This document shows, in pieces, positions 18,125-26,376 of a stretch of DNA of 64,000 nucleotides; the stretch's first letter is position 1; each line of letters starts with the position of its first letter. The position numbers and the translations under genes were made by a program. A model generated the notes under the pieces. That model was not told where the DNA came from and made no database searches. It worked only from the letters and a program-made list of their open reading frames with translations. Origin of the DNA: Hymenobacter sediminicola (GTDB lineage: Bacteria > Bacteroidota > Bacteroidia > Cytophagales > Hymenobacteraceae); the NCBI RefSeq assembly GCF_014250515.1, contig NZ_CP060202.1, positions 3,097,001-3,161,000 of the forward strand, written 5' to 3'.

Positions 18125-18424
18125 ATGCCCGACATCACCCCTGCCGAGCTAAAGCAACGCCAGGCCGCTGGCCAGACACCAACCATCATCGATGTGCGCG
18201 AACCTTGGGAAAATGAGGAAGGCCGCATTGAGGGTAGCCAGAACATCCCACTCGGCACGCTTCCCCAGAAGCTCGAAGAGTTGGAGGACTTAAAAGACCA
18301 GGAGATAATCGTGCATTGCAAAGGCGGAGGGCGCTCTGCCACCGCGAAGGCATTCCTGAGCCAGCAAGGCTTTACGCACGTACGCAATTTGGTGGGTGGC
18401 TTTCAGGCTTATCAGCAGAGCTAG
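18125..18424 (+). CDS. Rhodanese-like domain protein
   Basis: Single-domain rhodanese of 99 residues, probably cytoplasmic. The core pattern is IIDVREPWENEEGRIEGSQ, then IPLGTL, then the active-site loop IVHCKGGGRSA with the persulfide-forming Cys65, and a C-terminal LVGGFQAY. A six-residue loop of the CKGGGRS type is typical of GlpE/PspE-like sulfurtransferases, which move sulfur from thiosulfate or a protein persulfide to a thiol acceptor. A strong terminator directly follows, so it is its own unit, just upstream of the OhrR/Ohr peroxide genes. Confidence 0.92.
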   Translation: MPDITPAELKQRQAAGQTPTIIDVREPWENEEGRIEGSQNIPLGTLPQKLEELEDLKDQEIIVHCKGGGRSATAKAFLSQQGFTHVRNLVGGFQAYQQS

Positions 18425-18445
18425 CCAGCTATTTTTGCCTCCCGA

Positions 18446-18480
18446 AAGGCTGCCTTCTATCCGGAAGGCAGCCTTTTTTA
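18446..18480 (+). terminator. Terminator of the rhodanese gene
   Basis: Perfect 12-bp arms AAGGCTGCCTTC / GAAGGCAGCCTT with a six-base loop and a T-run, starting 21 bases after the stop codon. Confidence 0.85.
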
Positions 18481-18574
18481 TGCCTTGTGCACAGGCCGAT
18501 ATGCAAACATCAGTGAAAATTAGTTGCACACAATTAAACATTACACAACCATATCCGTTTATATCCCGAACAAC

Positions 18575-19027
18575 ATGAGCAATACTACGCCCCATACCGA
18601 CCCCAATCCCCTGCAACAGCTGGATAACCAACTGTGCTTCCCACTGTATGCCCTTTCCCGCATGGTCACAAAGGCCTATCAGCCGCTTTTGCAGGAGTTG
18701 GACCTGACTTACCCGCAATACCTCGTGTTCTTACTGCTGTGGGAGCATCAGGAATTGACAGTAAAGGAGTTGGGCGACAAGCTGCTGCTGGATTCCGGCA
18801 CGCTTACGCCGTTGCTCAAGCGCCTGGAACAGAAGCACTGGATCAGTCGGCGGCGCGACCCGCGCGACGAGCGGTCCGTCATTATTGGGCTATTGCCAGC
18901 CGGCCGGGCATTGCAGGAAAAGGCCTGCAAGGTGCCGGAGCAGGTTTTTGCTCAGCTCAATATGTCACCGACGGAGTTTGAGGCATTGCGCCAACAACTG
19001 CGTCATCTATTAACTCACTTGGCTTAG
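18575..19027 (+). CDS. ohrR: MarR/OhrR-family organic peroxide sensor repressor
   Basis: Winged-helix repressor of 150 residues. The N-terminus carries the OhrR redox signature NQLCFPLYALSR with the sensing cysteine at position 21; oxidation of this Cys by organic hydroperoxides releases the repressor from DNA. The winged helix follows: LTVKELGDKLLLDSGTLTP as recognition helix and RRDPRDERSVIIGL as wing. No second Cys equivalent to the two-Cys Xanthomonas type is seen near the C-terminus apart from one at the start of the last helices (KACKVPEQ). ATG 18575 (MSNTTPHTD) is preferred over a TTG 51 bases upstream. The Ohr gene follows after 30 bp, confirming the assignment. Confidence 0.92.
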   Translation: MSNTTPHTDPNPLQQLDNQLCFPLYALSRMVTKAYQPLLQELDLTYPQYLVFLLLWEHQELTVKELGDKLLLDSGTLTPLLKRLEQKHWISRRRDPRDERSVIIGLLPAGRALQEKACKVPEQVFAQLNMSPTEFEALRQQLRHLLTHLA

Positions 19028-19057
19028 GCCTTTTTACTTTTTCTTTTCCTACTTCCG

Positions 19058-19495
19058 ATGAAAATCGAAAAAATCTTCACTGCACAGGCGAAAGCCAAAG
19101 GTGGCCGCGACGGCCAGATTACGTCCAAAGACGAAGTGCTCAACCTCCCCTTGAGCACGCCGCGCGAAATGGGCGGCCCTGGCAAACCGAACTCCACTAA
19201 CCCCGAACAGTTGTTTGCGGCCGCCTACGCCTCCTGCTTTGAAGGCGCGCTAGGCGTAGCAGCCCGCCAGGCTCAGGTGAAGCTGAATGGTGTGACAGTG
19301 GAAGCCCTGATTGGTTTCGGGCAGGCCGAAGACGGTGGCTACGGCATTTCGGCCGACCTGCACATCAACATCCCTGGTTTCGAGCAGCAGAAGGCCGAAG
19401 AACTGGTGCAGGCAGCTCACGGCATCTGCCCCTACTCGCGTGCTACCCGTGGCAACATCGAAGTAAACCTCACGACGACTACGGAAGCCGCTTAG
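19058..19495 (+). CDS. ohr: Organic hydroperoxide resistance protein Ohr
   Basis: Thiol peroxidase of the Ohr/OsmC fold, 145 residues, reducing organic and fatty-acid hydroperoxides in the cytoplasm. The two catalytic cysteines are visible at Cys60 (AAAYASCFEGAL) and Cys124 (GICPYSRATRG). The Ohr-specific segment KGGRDGQITSKD lies near the N-terminus and NPEQLFAAAY precedes the first Cys. It is downstream of its regulator ohrR and ends in a terminator-like hairpin. A second Ohr paralogue lies at 29018-29500. Confidence 0.95.
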   Translation: MKIEKIFTAQAKAKGGRDGQITSKDEVLNLPLSTPREMGGPGKPNSTNPEQLFAAAYASCFEGALGVAARQAQVKLNGVTVEALIGFGQAEDGGYGISADLHINIPGFEQQKAEELVQAAHGICPYSRATRGNIEVNLTTTTEAA

Positions 19496-19517
19496 GCTAC
19501 TAGTAGCTTTTTAAAGG

Positions 19518-19622
19518 CTGCCATCCTGAGCCGCACGTTAGCTATTCTCCGCTTGGCTGGTACTTCTACCCGCCGGACGCGCTGAACTGTTTGGCGGCTT
19601 AGGATGGCAGTTTTCTTTTTTC
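19518..19622 (+). repeat. Divergent copy of dispersed palindrome, acting as terminator
   Basis: Arms CTGCCATCCTGAGCCGC (19518-19534) and GCGGCTTAGGATGGCAG (19594-19610) pair with one G-U and enclose ~59 bases; TTTTCTTTTT follows. The outer CATCCTGAGC / GGATGGCAG core resembles the larger palindromes at 27527 and 46164, but the interior differs. It may end ohr transcription. Confidence 0.55.
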
Positions 19623-19636
19623 AGTTCTTCCCCATT

Positions 19637-20632
19637 ATGCAAAACCAAACTATTCTGCTCGCCAGCCGCCCAAGCGGCACTCCTACTGCCGACAACTTCC
19701 GCTTCGAGACCAGCGCGGTGCCAGCTGCGGCAGCGGGCCAAGTGCTATTGAAGACTCTTTACGTCTCTGTGGACCCCTACATGCGGGGCCGCATGAACGC
19801 TGGCAAGTCGTATGTGGCGCCCTTCGAGGTAGACCAGCCCATTGTGGGTGGGGTGGTGGCAGAGGTAGTGGAAAGTCATCTGGAGCAGTTCCCGGTAGGT
19901 AGCGTGGTAGTTGGTAACCTGCCCTGGCAGCGGTACAGCCTATCCGATGGCAAAGGCCTGCAGCGCATCCCGACAGGGCCAGCGCCGGTGAGCTATTTTC
20001 TGGGGCTGCTGGGAATGCCGGGTCTCACGGCCTATTTCGGGCTTTTGGATATCTGCCAGCCGAAGCCCGGCGAAACCGTAGTGGTGTCTGGCGCGGCCGG
20101 GGCCGTGGGCATGATTGTGGGTCAGCTAGCCAAAATAAAAGGAGCCCGCGTGATTGGTACGGCTGGTTCCGATGAGAAAGTAGCCTACCTCAAAGAAGTA
20201 GGCTTCGATGAGGCCATCAACTACAAAACCGCCAACATTCCGGCTGCTCTGGCCGCTGCCGCCCCAAACGGCGTAGACTGCTACTTCGACAATGTGGGCG
20301 GCGCCATCACGGATGCCGTGTACGACCTGCTCAACAAGCACGCCCGTATTGCGCTTTGCGGCCAGATTTCCAGCTACAACGACGCTGAAGCACCTGTTGG
20401 CCCGCGTCCGGAGGGCAAGCTGCTCAAGACCAGTGCCAAGCTGCAGGGCTTCATTGTGAGCGACTACCTACCGCAGTGGCCCGAAGGCGTGAAACAGCTG
20501 ACTCAGTGGTACCAGGAAGGCAAGCTACAGACCGAAGAAACCGTGACGGAAGGATTTGACCAGATTCCGGCCGCTTTTTTGGGCCTATTTAAAGGCGAGA
20601 ATACCGGTAAGGCCCTTGTAAAAGTGGCCTAG
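19637..20632 (+). CDS. NADP-dependent oxidoreductase (MDR, curcumin/leukotriene-B4 reductase type)
   Basis: Zinc-independent medium-chain dehydrogenase/reductase of 331 residues. Signatures are VDPYMRGRMN near residue 60, FLGLLGMPGLTAYFGLLD, and the Rossmann nucleotide site VVVSGAAGAVGMIVGQLAK followed by RVIGTAGSDEKV and YFDNVGGAITDAV. These define the PTGR/CurA-like family that reduces the C=C bond of alpha,beta-unsaturated ketones and aldehydes with NADPH, including toxic lipid-peroxidation products. That matches the neighbouring Ohr system. ATG 19637 (MQNQTILLASRP) is preferred; an earlier in-frame start would run into the hairpin. Confidence 0.93.
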   Translation: MQNQTILLASRPSGTPTADNFRFETSAVPAAAAGQVLLKTLYVSVDPYMRGRMNAGKSYVAPFEVDQPIVGGVVAEVVESHLEQFPVGSVVVGNLPWQRYSLSDGKGLQRIPTGPAPVSYFLGLLGMPGLTAYFGLLDICQPKPGETVVVSGAAGAVGMIVGQLAKIKGARVIGTAGSDEKVAYLKEVGFDEAINYKTANIPAALAAAAPNGVDCYFDNVGGAITDAVYDLLNKHARIALCGQISSYNDAEAPVGPRPEGKLLKTSAKLQGFIVSDYLPQWPEGVKQLTQWYQEGKLQTEETVTEGFDQIPAAFLGLFKGENTGKALVKVA

Positions 20633-20668
20633 CGCCTTGGTTCTAATTTCACCATTTCCCCTACTCCC

Positions 20669-21349
20669 ATGAATATATTGATGGTTCTGACCTCGCACGA
20701 CCAGCTCGGCGACACAGGCAAGAAAACTGGTTTCTGGCTCGAAGAATTTGCCGCGCCTTACTACGTGTTCAAAGATGCTGGCGCTACGCTCACACTAGCT
20801 TCCCCAGCCGGTGGCCAGCCGCCCCTCGACCCCAAAAGCGACGACCCAGACGCTCAGACGGATGCAACCAAGCGGTTCAAGCAGGACACCGATGCGCAGC
20901 AAGCCCTGGCCAGCACCGTAAAGCTCGGCTCGGTTTCGGCGGCTGAATACGACGCCGTATTCTACCCCGGCGGCCACGGCCCGCTCTGGGATTTGGCCGA
21001 AGACAAGAAGTCCATCGAGCTAATTGAGAACTTCTATGCCGCCGGCAAACCGGTAGCGGCCGTGTGCCACGCGCCCGGCGTGCTACGCCACGTGAAAGCT
21101 GCCAATGGCGAGCCGCTGGTAAAAGGCAAACAAGTAGCGGGCTTCACCAACACCGAGGAAGAAGCTGTACAGCTAACCAACGTGGTGCCGTTTCTAGTGG
21201 AAGACATGCTGAAGCAAAACGGCGGCGACTACTCTAAAGGAGCCGACTGGGCCTCGTACGTCGTGAAAGCCGGCAACCTCATTACCGGCCAGAACCCCGC
21301 CTCCTCGGAGCCCGCCGCTGAGGAATTACTGAAACTGCTGAAGAAGTAG
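20669..21349 (+). CDS. DJ-1/PfpI-family protein (Hsp31/class I glutamine amidotransferase-like)
   Basis: A 226-residue cytoplasmic protein of the DJ-1/PfpI superfamily, Hsp31-like branch. Visible signs are ILMVLTSHDQLGDTGKKTGFW at the start, FYPGGHGPLWDLA in the middle, the nucleophile elbow PVAAVCHAPGVL with the reactive Cys, and a late VVKAGNLITGQNPASSE. Members act as glyoxalase III, protein deglycase or chaperone; which applies here cannot be read from sequence. It lies 36 bp after the reductase and is probably co-transcribed, extending a carbonyl/oxidative-stress operon. Confidence 0.9.
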   Translation: MNILMVLTSHDQLGDTGKKTGFWLEEFAAPYYVFKDAGATLTLASPAGGQPPLDPKSDDPDAQTDATKRFKQDTDAQQALASTVKLGSVSAAEYDAVFYPGGHGPLWDLAEDKKSIELIENFYAAGKPVAAVCHAPGVLRHVKAANGEPLVKGKQVAGFTNTEEEAVQLTNVVPFLVEDMLKQNGGDYSKGADWASYVVKAGNLITGQNPASSEPAAEELLKLLKK

Positions 21350-21370
21350 TTTCGAGCAGATTCCAATCTA

Positions 21371-21419
21371 AGCCGCCCTGGTTGCACCTGTTTCAGGCGC
21401 CGCCGGGGCGGCTTTTTTT
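21371..21419 (+). terminator. Terminator after the DJ-1/PfpI gene
   Basis: AGCCGCCC (21371-21378) pairs with GGGCGGCT (21406-21413), followed by seven T. It lies between convergent genes. Confidence 0.75.
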
Positions 21420-21427
21420 GATGGAGC

Positions 21428-22042
21428 TTATTCCATTGCATTCAGCTCTCTGCTTAGTTCTTGAAGCTGTTTCTTGCGGTAGGTGTACACTGTGCTATTC
21501 CGCTCGTCCGCCAACCATTGCCGTGCTTCGGCTTTTCGGCCATATATGAATAGCGCCCTGATACCGGCGAATACATCAGGGCCTCGCTCTTGAACCAGCT
21601 GATGCAGAATATCTTCTACTGACCTAATACCGTCTAGGTACGGAAGCACAACCCGATAGACATCCTGAGTAACTACTGCGTCGACGTCAGACCAGACTGT
21701 CTGGCCATCTAGGTTGTACCACAGATCTAAGTCGTTGCCAGCTAGGCTGTCTATTCGTTTTCGTACCAAGCAGTCCGGCTCCAGAAACTTGTCTTCGCTG
21801 GCCCGGCCCATTAGGTATCTTTCGGCTTCTCGCAGATACAAACCCATGTTTATCGTGAAGCTGATATTGTCCTTGGTAGAAAACGCGCTTTTCTGCACGT
21901 TTACGATCTTTCCCCAGCCAGCAGCATCGTAGTACCGGAAGTTGCCGCGGTATCTCTTGTAGCCGCGCTTCTTGAATTCCGGCCATAGTTTACCGGACAG
22001 CAACCGGGTGAATTGAGCTTGGACATCGAATTCATCTATCAT
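21428..22042 (-). CDS. DUF4304 domain protein
   Basis: A 204-residue protein matching the DUF4304 pattern: FKKRGYKRYRGNFRYYD early, then KIVNVQKSAFSTKDNISFTINMG, the family hallmark of a fold-forming VNVQKS strand followed by FTxNxG. No signal peptide or membrane segment. The function is unknown; the family is often found near toxin-like or mobile genes, but nothing of that kind is adjacent here. The Met at 22042 (MIDEFDVQ) is a natural start. A gap of 28 bp separates it from the RecQ stop codon upstream on the same strand, so the two may be co-transcribed. Confidence 0.8.
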   Translation of the reverse strand: MIDEFDVQAQFTRLLSGKLWPEFKKRGYKRYRGNFRYYDAAGWGKIVNVQKSAFSTKDNISFTINMGLYLREAERYLMGRASEDKFLEPDCLVRKRIDSLAGNDLDLWYNLDGQTVWSDVDAVVTQDVYRVVLPYLDGIRSVEDILHQLVQERGPDVFAGIRALFIYGRKAEARQWLADERNSTVYTYRKKQLQELSRELNAME

Positions 22043-22070
22043 AACTCTTTCTGGCTAAGGATCTAAATTC

Positions 22071-23990
22071 CTACCCCAGCCGCCCATCCGGCGCGTAGCG
22101 CAGTTCCCCAAGCTCCACCAGCTCCCGTAGCAGCTGCGTGACGGCAGTAGCCTGGCCGGGCGCAAACTGGGTCAGAATTTCGCGTGGCGTCTGCGGGCTG
22201 GCTTTCACCAAAGCCACCAGTTGCTCCCGCAACTCAGGAGCCGGCGCTGTTTCCTGGCGTGCTTTCTTCCGGGCCAGGCAAAAGTCGCAGACCTGGCAGG
22301 CGGACGCGTCCAACTCGCTGAAGTACTCCAGCAACAGCTGCTGGCGGCAGCGTCCACCGCCGGCGTAGCGAATCACAGATTCGGTTTTGTGGCGGGCCAG
22401 TTCGCGGGCTTGGTTCAGGCGTTTCTGGTCCAGCGGCAGCTTGTCGGCATCGAAGCGCGGGGTAGTAAACAGGGCCTGCGGCGACTCGTGCTTGGGCTGG
22501 TACTGAATGATGCCGGAGCGGTGCAGAAACACGAGCATCTTACGCACATCCACCACGCTCAGGCGCAAATGCTGGGCTAAACTATTCTCCGAAATCCGCT
22601 GGAAGCCTGCGAACAGCTCTCCTCCATTAAAGCGCAGCAGACTCTTAATCAACTGGTCGTGCTGCTGGTTGGCCACCTGAAACCGGTACAGGTCGGTGTG
22701 GTCGATGGGAATGTGGACGCGGGCCGGGTTGTTGACGGCTTCATTCAGTTGCACAAATCCCTCGCGCTCCAGCGTGCGCAGGCTATTGTGCGCATCCAGA
22801 GCCTTGATGCGGTAGGTTTCCGCAAACTGCTGAATGTCGAAGTCGAAGGCCACTAACTCGCCGCCACCCACGGCCGTGCGCGAGAAATTGGCCAACGCCT
22901 GATACACGCGGCGCACCGTATCCAGCGGCGGGTAGGCCTGCTGAGTGCGGCGGCGCAGCTCGTCGGCATCGTTGGGGCCCTGCAGCAGCACGGCAAAGGC
23001 GTATTTCTCGTCGCGGCCGGCGCGGCCCGCTTCCTGGTAGTAGGCCTCCAGATTGTCGGGCGCGTCGAGGTGCACTACCAGTCGCACATCGGGCTTATCG
23101 ATACCCATGCCGAAAGCATTGGTAGCCACGATGCAACGAGTTTTGTTCTGCATCCAGTCCTGCTGAGTGCGGGTACGCTGCTCGCTGGGCAGGCCGGCGT
23201 GGTAAGGCGCCGCGGCCACGTTCTGCTGGTGCAGGTAGTTGGCCGCCTCCTCGGTTTGGCGGCGCGTGCGGGCATACACGATGCTGGTTTTGTCGGTTCC
23301 TACCCCGCGCACCACTTCCAGCATGCGCTTGAGCTTGTCCTCCGTGCTCAGCACCGAATACGACAGATTGGGCCGGGCAAAGCTCTGCTGAAATACCCGG
23401 TGCGAGGCCCCAAACCGCAGATTATCTATGATATCCTGCCGCACTTTCTCGGTGGCAGTAGCCGTGAGAGCAATGCACGGCACGCCCGGCAGCAACTCGC
23501 GCAGCTCCTGAATCCGTAGGTAGGGCGGCCGGAAGTCGTAGCCCCATTGTGAAAGACAATGCGCCTCATCAATGGCCAGCAGGCTCACCTTCATCTTGCC
23601 CACCCGCGCCCGAAACATGTCCGTCAGCAGCCGCTCGGGGCTCACATACAGGAATTTCATCGGCCCATACACGCAGTTGTCGAGGGTCTGGTCAATTTCC
23701 TGGTGGCTCATGCCCGCATACACAGCTTCGGCTTTGATGCCACGCTTACGCAGGTTTTCCACCTGGTCCTTCATCAGCGCAATCAGCGGCGACACCACCA
23801 GACACAGCCCCGGCCGGGCCAGGGCAGGCACCTGAAAGCAAATGCTTTTACCGCCACCCGTCGGCAGCAGCGCCAGCGTATCCTGCCCTGCCAGCACCGC
23901 CCGGATAATATCTTCCTGCAGCGGCCGAAACCGGGTGTGCCCCCAAGTCTGGCGCAGCACGTGTAGAATATCGTCGGTTTCGGGCAGCAA
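22071..23990 (-). CDS. recQ: ATP-dependent DNA helicase RecQ
   Basis: Superfamily 2 helicase, about 639 residues. Helicase motifs are in order: RFRPLQEDIIRAVL, Walker A LLPTGGGKSICFQ, motif II DEAHCLSQWGYDFRP, TATATEKV, FARPNLSYSV, GMGIDKPDVRLVVH, YYQEAGRAGRD. A zinc-binding RQC segment follows (CRQQLLLEYF then ACQVCDFC), and a short winged-helix-like C-terminus without an evident HRDC domain. RecQ unwinds recombination and replication intermediates. There is no ATG near the expected N-terminus: the TTG at 23990 (LLPETDDILHVL) is my choice, while an open frame continues upstream to 24164 with low-complexity Arg/Ala sequence that does not look like protein. Confidence 0.9.
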   Translation of the reverse strand: MLPETDDILHVLRQTWGHTRFRPLQEDIIRAVLAGQDTLALLPTGGGKSICFQVPALARPGLCLVVSPLIALMKDQVENLRKRGIKAEAVYAGMSHQEIDQTLDNCVYGPMKFLYVSPERLLTDMFRARVGKMKVSLLAIDEAHCLSQWGYDFRPPYLRIQELRELLPGVPCIALTATATEKVRQDIIDNLRFGASHRVFQQSFARPNLSYSVLSTEDKLKRMLEVVRGVGTDKTSIVYARTRRQTEEAANYLHQQNVAAAPYHAGLPSEQRTRTQQDWMQNKTRCIVATNAFGMGIDKPDVRLVVHLDAPDNLEAYYQEAGRAGRDEKYAFAVLLQGPNDADELRRRTQQAYPPLDTVRRVYQALANFSRTAVGGGELVAFDFDIQQFAETYRIKALDAHNSLRTLEREGFVQLNEAVNNPARVHIPIDHTDLYRFQVANQQHDQLIKSLLRFNGGELFAGFQRISENSLAQHLRLSVVDVRKMLVFLHRSGIIQYQPKHESPQALFTTPRFDADKLPLDQKRLNQARELARHKTESVIRYAGGGRCRQQLLLEYFSELDASACQVCDFCLARKKARQETAPAPELREQLVALVKASPQTPREILTQFAPGQATAVTQLLRELVELGELRYAPDGRLG

Positions 23991-24175
23991 CTGATTTGAG
24001 GAATATGGCGGACTACGAAGGTAGCGCCACTCGGCTGGAATCGAAAGCGCAGAGCATTTCGCGTAGGGGGCGGCGCTTGCTCTCCGCCGTCGTTGGACTA
24101 CGGACGCTCGAGCCGTGCAAAGACGGGCGGGACAAGCCCCGCGCCTACCGGTGCCGATTGTCACCCCACAAACAA

Positions 24176-24205
24176 AAAGCCCGGCTCCATTCGGGGCCGG
24201 GCTTT
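24176..24205 (-). terminator. Terminator of the phage-like protein gene
   Basis: AAAGCCCGGC / GCCGGGCTTT stem with a ten-base loop; the A-run just left of it supplies the U-tract for minus-strand transcription. The stretch 23991-24224 between recQ and the next gene otherwise holds only GC-rich sequence with no gene I can support. Confidence 0.8.
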
Positions 24206-24224
24206 CAATAACTCTGGTGGCAGC

Positions 24225-25028
24225 TTAGGCAGCAACGGCTTGACCATTTTCACGATCTTCAATTGCCTTCTTCAGTTTGGCAATAGCCTGAGTAGCCCGC
24301 TCATCATCCAGACGATTGATGTTGAGCAACATCTTCGTCTTTTCCGGACGAGTAATAACCGGATGGTTCAGCAGGCGAATGATTTCTTCCTTCTGCGCAG
24401 CCGATGCATAGGCTACGGCCGGCGCAGCTGGCTCAGCAGCTACTGCCTTCATAGCGGCTGGGGCCTCAACTGCGGCAGCAACCTCAGCAACCGGTGCAGC
24501 AGGCACAACCGCCATAGCAGGCTGGCTGGTTACAGCGGGCGTATTGCCGCCGTACTCCATTTCCTCAGCTGGCGTCGGCTCGTAACCCGCCGCCCGAATA
24601 ATCCAAGCCAAGATATTACGGTACGCTTTGCCAATGGCCCGAGTCTGGGCCATGCTCATGATGGCAAACTCCTGGTAGAACTTCTTGCCCTGCTCTTTGC
24701 TCGAGCAGATTGCAAAGCCAGCCCCTACCGTATGGCCACTGCGCATGTCAAACAGCGTGACCTTGGCCTGGTACTTAATTTCCTGGTCGTTCGAGACGTT
24801 GATGACGTGGTCGACGATAGGCACAATGCCTAGGCGCGAACCGGCATACTGCCAGCCTTCCACGTTCACAAACTCCTTACCTTGCACCGTAGTGGTAAGC
24901 TTGTTTTCCTTGATAAACTTAGCAAGGTCCGTCGCCAGATGCAGCGTCTCGTCGGAGCGCGAGATGTCGTAGCTCTCGATTTTGGTCTTGCGAACCGGCT
25001 CTTTGATGTTCTTAGTTGCTTCGCTCAT
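24225..25028 (-). CDS. Phage-like protein, putative ssDNA-annealing family
   Basis: A 267-residue protein I cannot name with certainty. The first ~165 residues form a compact alpha/beta domain: LATDLAKFIKENKL, VNVEGWQYAGSRLGIVP, a YQAKVTLFDMRSGHTVGAG hairpin and the strongly conserved-looking helix SMAQTRAIGKAYRNILAWI followed by AAGYEPTPAEEME. That pattern recalls phage-borne hypothetical proteins with an AQTRAxxKALR helix, reminiscent of Rad52/Erf-type annealing proteins. An Ala/Val/Pro-rich linker (about 170-210) precedes a C-terminal helical domain (ASAAQKEEIIRLLNHP, KLKKAIEDRENG). No other phage gene is nearby. It has its own terminator and an AT-rich upstream region. The annealing role is inference only. 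Confidence 0.6.
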   Translation of the reverse strand: MSEATKNIKEPVRKTKIESYDISRSDETLHLATDLAKFIKENKLTTTVQGKEFVNVEGWQYAGSRLGIVPIVDHVINVSNDQEIKYQAKVTLFDMRSGHTVGAGFAICSSKEQGKKFYQEFAIMSMAQTRAIGKAYRNILAWIIRAAGYEPTPAEEMEYGGNTPAVTSQPAMAVVPAAPVAEVAAAVEAPAAMKAVAAEPAAPAVAYASAAQKEEIIRLLNHPVITRPEKTKMLLNINRLDDERATQAIAKLKKAIEDRENGQAVAA

Positions 25029-25263
25029 GGCGTCTTTCCTTTTATGTCCTGTAATACCGTTGTGTGTTCTGAGTATGTAACGCCTCAGCCCCTACAAAGG
25101 TGCAAAAAACAGACTATTTTTTATCAATTTTTATCACTGAATAACAGACACTTACAAACATTATTTCCAAAACAGTTAGTCAACTAACCTTTTTGGCTTT
25201 CATCAGCGCCATTTCATCAAAAACCGACCAGATACTCGGCACAGATTCTACCCAGTTTTACAC

Positions 25264-25307
25264 AAAAAATAACCCCTTGCTCCGTTCCGGTAACGGAGCA
25301 AGGGGTT
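25264..25307 (-). terminator. Strong minus-strand terminator of the non-coding stretch
   Basis: Perfect 16-bp arms AACCCCTTGCTCCGTT / AACGGAGCAAGGGGTT around CCGGT. On the minus strand the stem is followed by ATTTTTTG. No protein gene ends here, so it must terminate an RNA made from 25310-25475. Confidence 0.75.
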
Positions 25308-25472
25308 TCTACAGAACGGTCCGGGGCAATAACGGACGCGTTACCTAATCGACTGTAATACACTCTCGGAGAGAGTGGGAATGTTGGGTTCTAAACGCCT
25401 AGCAACGCGCCCGGGTTCCTCGCTGCTAATTGGATCCATTTTCCGGCATAGCGTAGCGGGTTGCTACTAGGC
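25264..25472 (-). ncRNA. Candidate structured non-coding RNA
   Basis: The gap 25029-25533 (505 bp) has no credible protein gene. Reading the minus strand from 25472 there are four successive hairpins: a bulged outer stem (GCCTAGTAGCAAC pairing with GTTGCTAGGC, 25460-25472 with 25397-25406), CACTCTC / GAGAGTG (25361-25377), GTCCG / CGGAC (25319-25337) and the perfect terminator at 25264-25307. The lolD terminator sits immediately upstream, so this would be a separate ~200-nt transcript or a read-through 3' product. No match to tmRNA, SRP, 6S or RNase P hallmarks was seen. The AT-rich part at 25090-25260 probably holds the promoter of the phage-like gene. Confidence 0.4.
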
Positions 25473-25473
25473 A

Positions 25474-25505
25474 CAAAAAATACCGCTGACTTGCGCCAGC
25501 GGTAT
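25474..25505 (-). terminator. Terminator of the LolD-type ATPase gene
   Basis: ATACCGCTG / CAGCGGTAT stem with an eight-base loop, flanked on the left by seven A (U-tract on the minus strand), 28 bases after the stop codon. Confidence 0.8.
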
Positions 25506-25533
25506 ACTTTTGAGTTGTGCTGCCGGAATGGAT

Positions 25534-26190
25534 TTAGCCTTCCCAGATGTAGCCATCCTTCATCGTAATCTTGCGGTCGGCCATTTCAGCCAACTGGTCG
25601 TTGTGCGTTACGATGACAAAAGTCTGGCCCAGCTCTTTGCGCAGCAGAAAGAATATCTGGTGCAATTCCTGGGCGTTCTGCGAGTCGAGGTTGCCACTGG
25701 GCTCGTCAGCAAAGATGATTTCAGGAGAGTTGATAAGGGCACGGGCCACGGCCGTACGCTGCTGCTCGCCGCCACTCATTTCGGAAGGCTTGTGGTCGGC
25801 GCGGCGCTCCAGGTTCAGCATCCCAAGCAATTCGCGAGCCCGCACGCGGGTTTCTTTTTCTGAGCGGCCTGCTAGATAGGCTGGCAGACACACGTTTTCC
25901 AGTGCCGTGAATTCGGGCAGCAGGTTATGAAACTGGAAGATGAACCCAATATGCCGGTTGCGGAAGCGCGCCAGCTCTGACCGTTTCAGTGAGCTGACCG
26001 ATTCTCCATCGAACAGGATTTCGCCGGAATCCGGATTGTCGAGCGTACCCAGAATGTGCAGCAGCGTGCTCTTGCCTGCTCCTGAGGAACCTACGATAGA
26101 CACGATTTCCGCCTTTTCAATGGTCAGATCGATGCCCTTTAGGACTTCCAGCGTGTTGTAGCTTTTACGAACGTTTATGGCTTGCAGCAA
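25534..26190 (-). CDS. lolD: ABC transporter ATP-binding protein, LolD/MacB type
   Basis: ATPase subunit of 218 residues. It shows Walker [17 protein letters not shown]-loop [15 protein letters not shown], signature [15 protein letters not shown], Walker [15 protein letters not shown] and the switch His in VTHNDQLAE. The [14 protein letters not shown] stretch and length are those of LolD, which powers release of lipoproteins from the inner membrane toward the outer membrane. The permease partner (LolCE) is not adjacent, so a MacB- or FtsE-like role is not excluded. No ATG exists near the N-terminus; the TTG at 26190 ([16 protein letters not shown]) is preferred to another TTG at 26229. Confidence 0.85.
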   Translation of the reverse strand: MLQAINVRKSYNTLEVLKGIDLTIEKAEIVSIVGSSGAGKSTLLHILGTLDNPDSGEILFDGESVSSLKRSELARFRNRHIGFIFQFHNLLPEFTALENVCLPAYLAGRSEKETRVRARELLGMLNLERRADHKPSEMSGGEQQRTAVARALINSPEIIFADEPSGNLDSQNAQELHQIFFLLRKELGQTFVIVTHNDQLAEMADRKITMKDGYIWEG

Positions 26191-26376
26191 AACGGAACCA
26201 GGTGAAGTGAGCCGGAATACGGGAAACAAATCTACAGCTTGCCGCGCAGATTACGCAGCCCAGCCCTATTTCATCCGCCTTACGGCAGCTAAGCAGTGCG
26301 GTGCCGATGCTAACGCAGTGGAGATACGGGCGGTTTTGCACAATTTGGGTCTTGTCTTTTATGCTACACCGATTTT

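Noticed and set aside
23991..24164. N-terminal extension of RecQ
   Set aside because: The extra residues are Arg/Ala/Ser low complexity and not helicase-like; the true start is probably a TTG at 23990.
24225..25028. Part of an integrated prophage
   Set aside because: The gene looks phage-like, but no integrase, capsid, terminase, lysis gene or attachment-site duplication was seen around it.
25310..25475. tRNA, tmRNA or SRP RNA in the lolD downstream gap
   Set aside because: No T-arm TTCGA motif with matching acceptor, no tag-peptide frame and no SRP loop were found.
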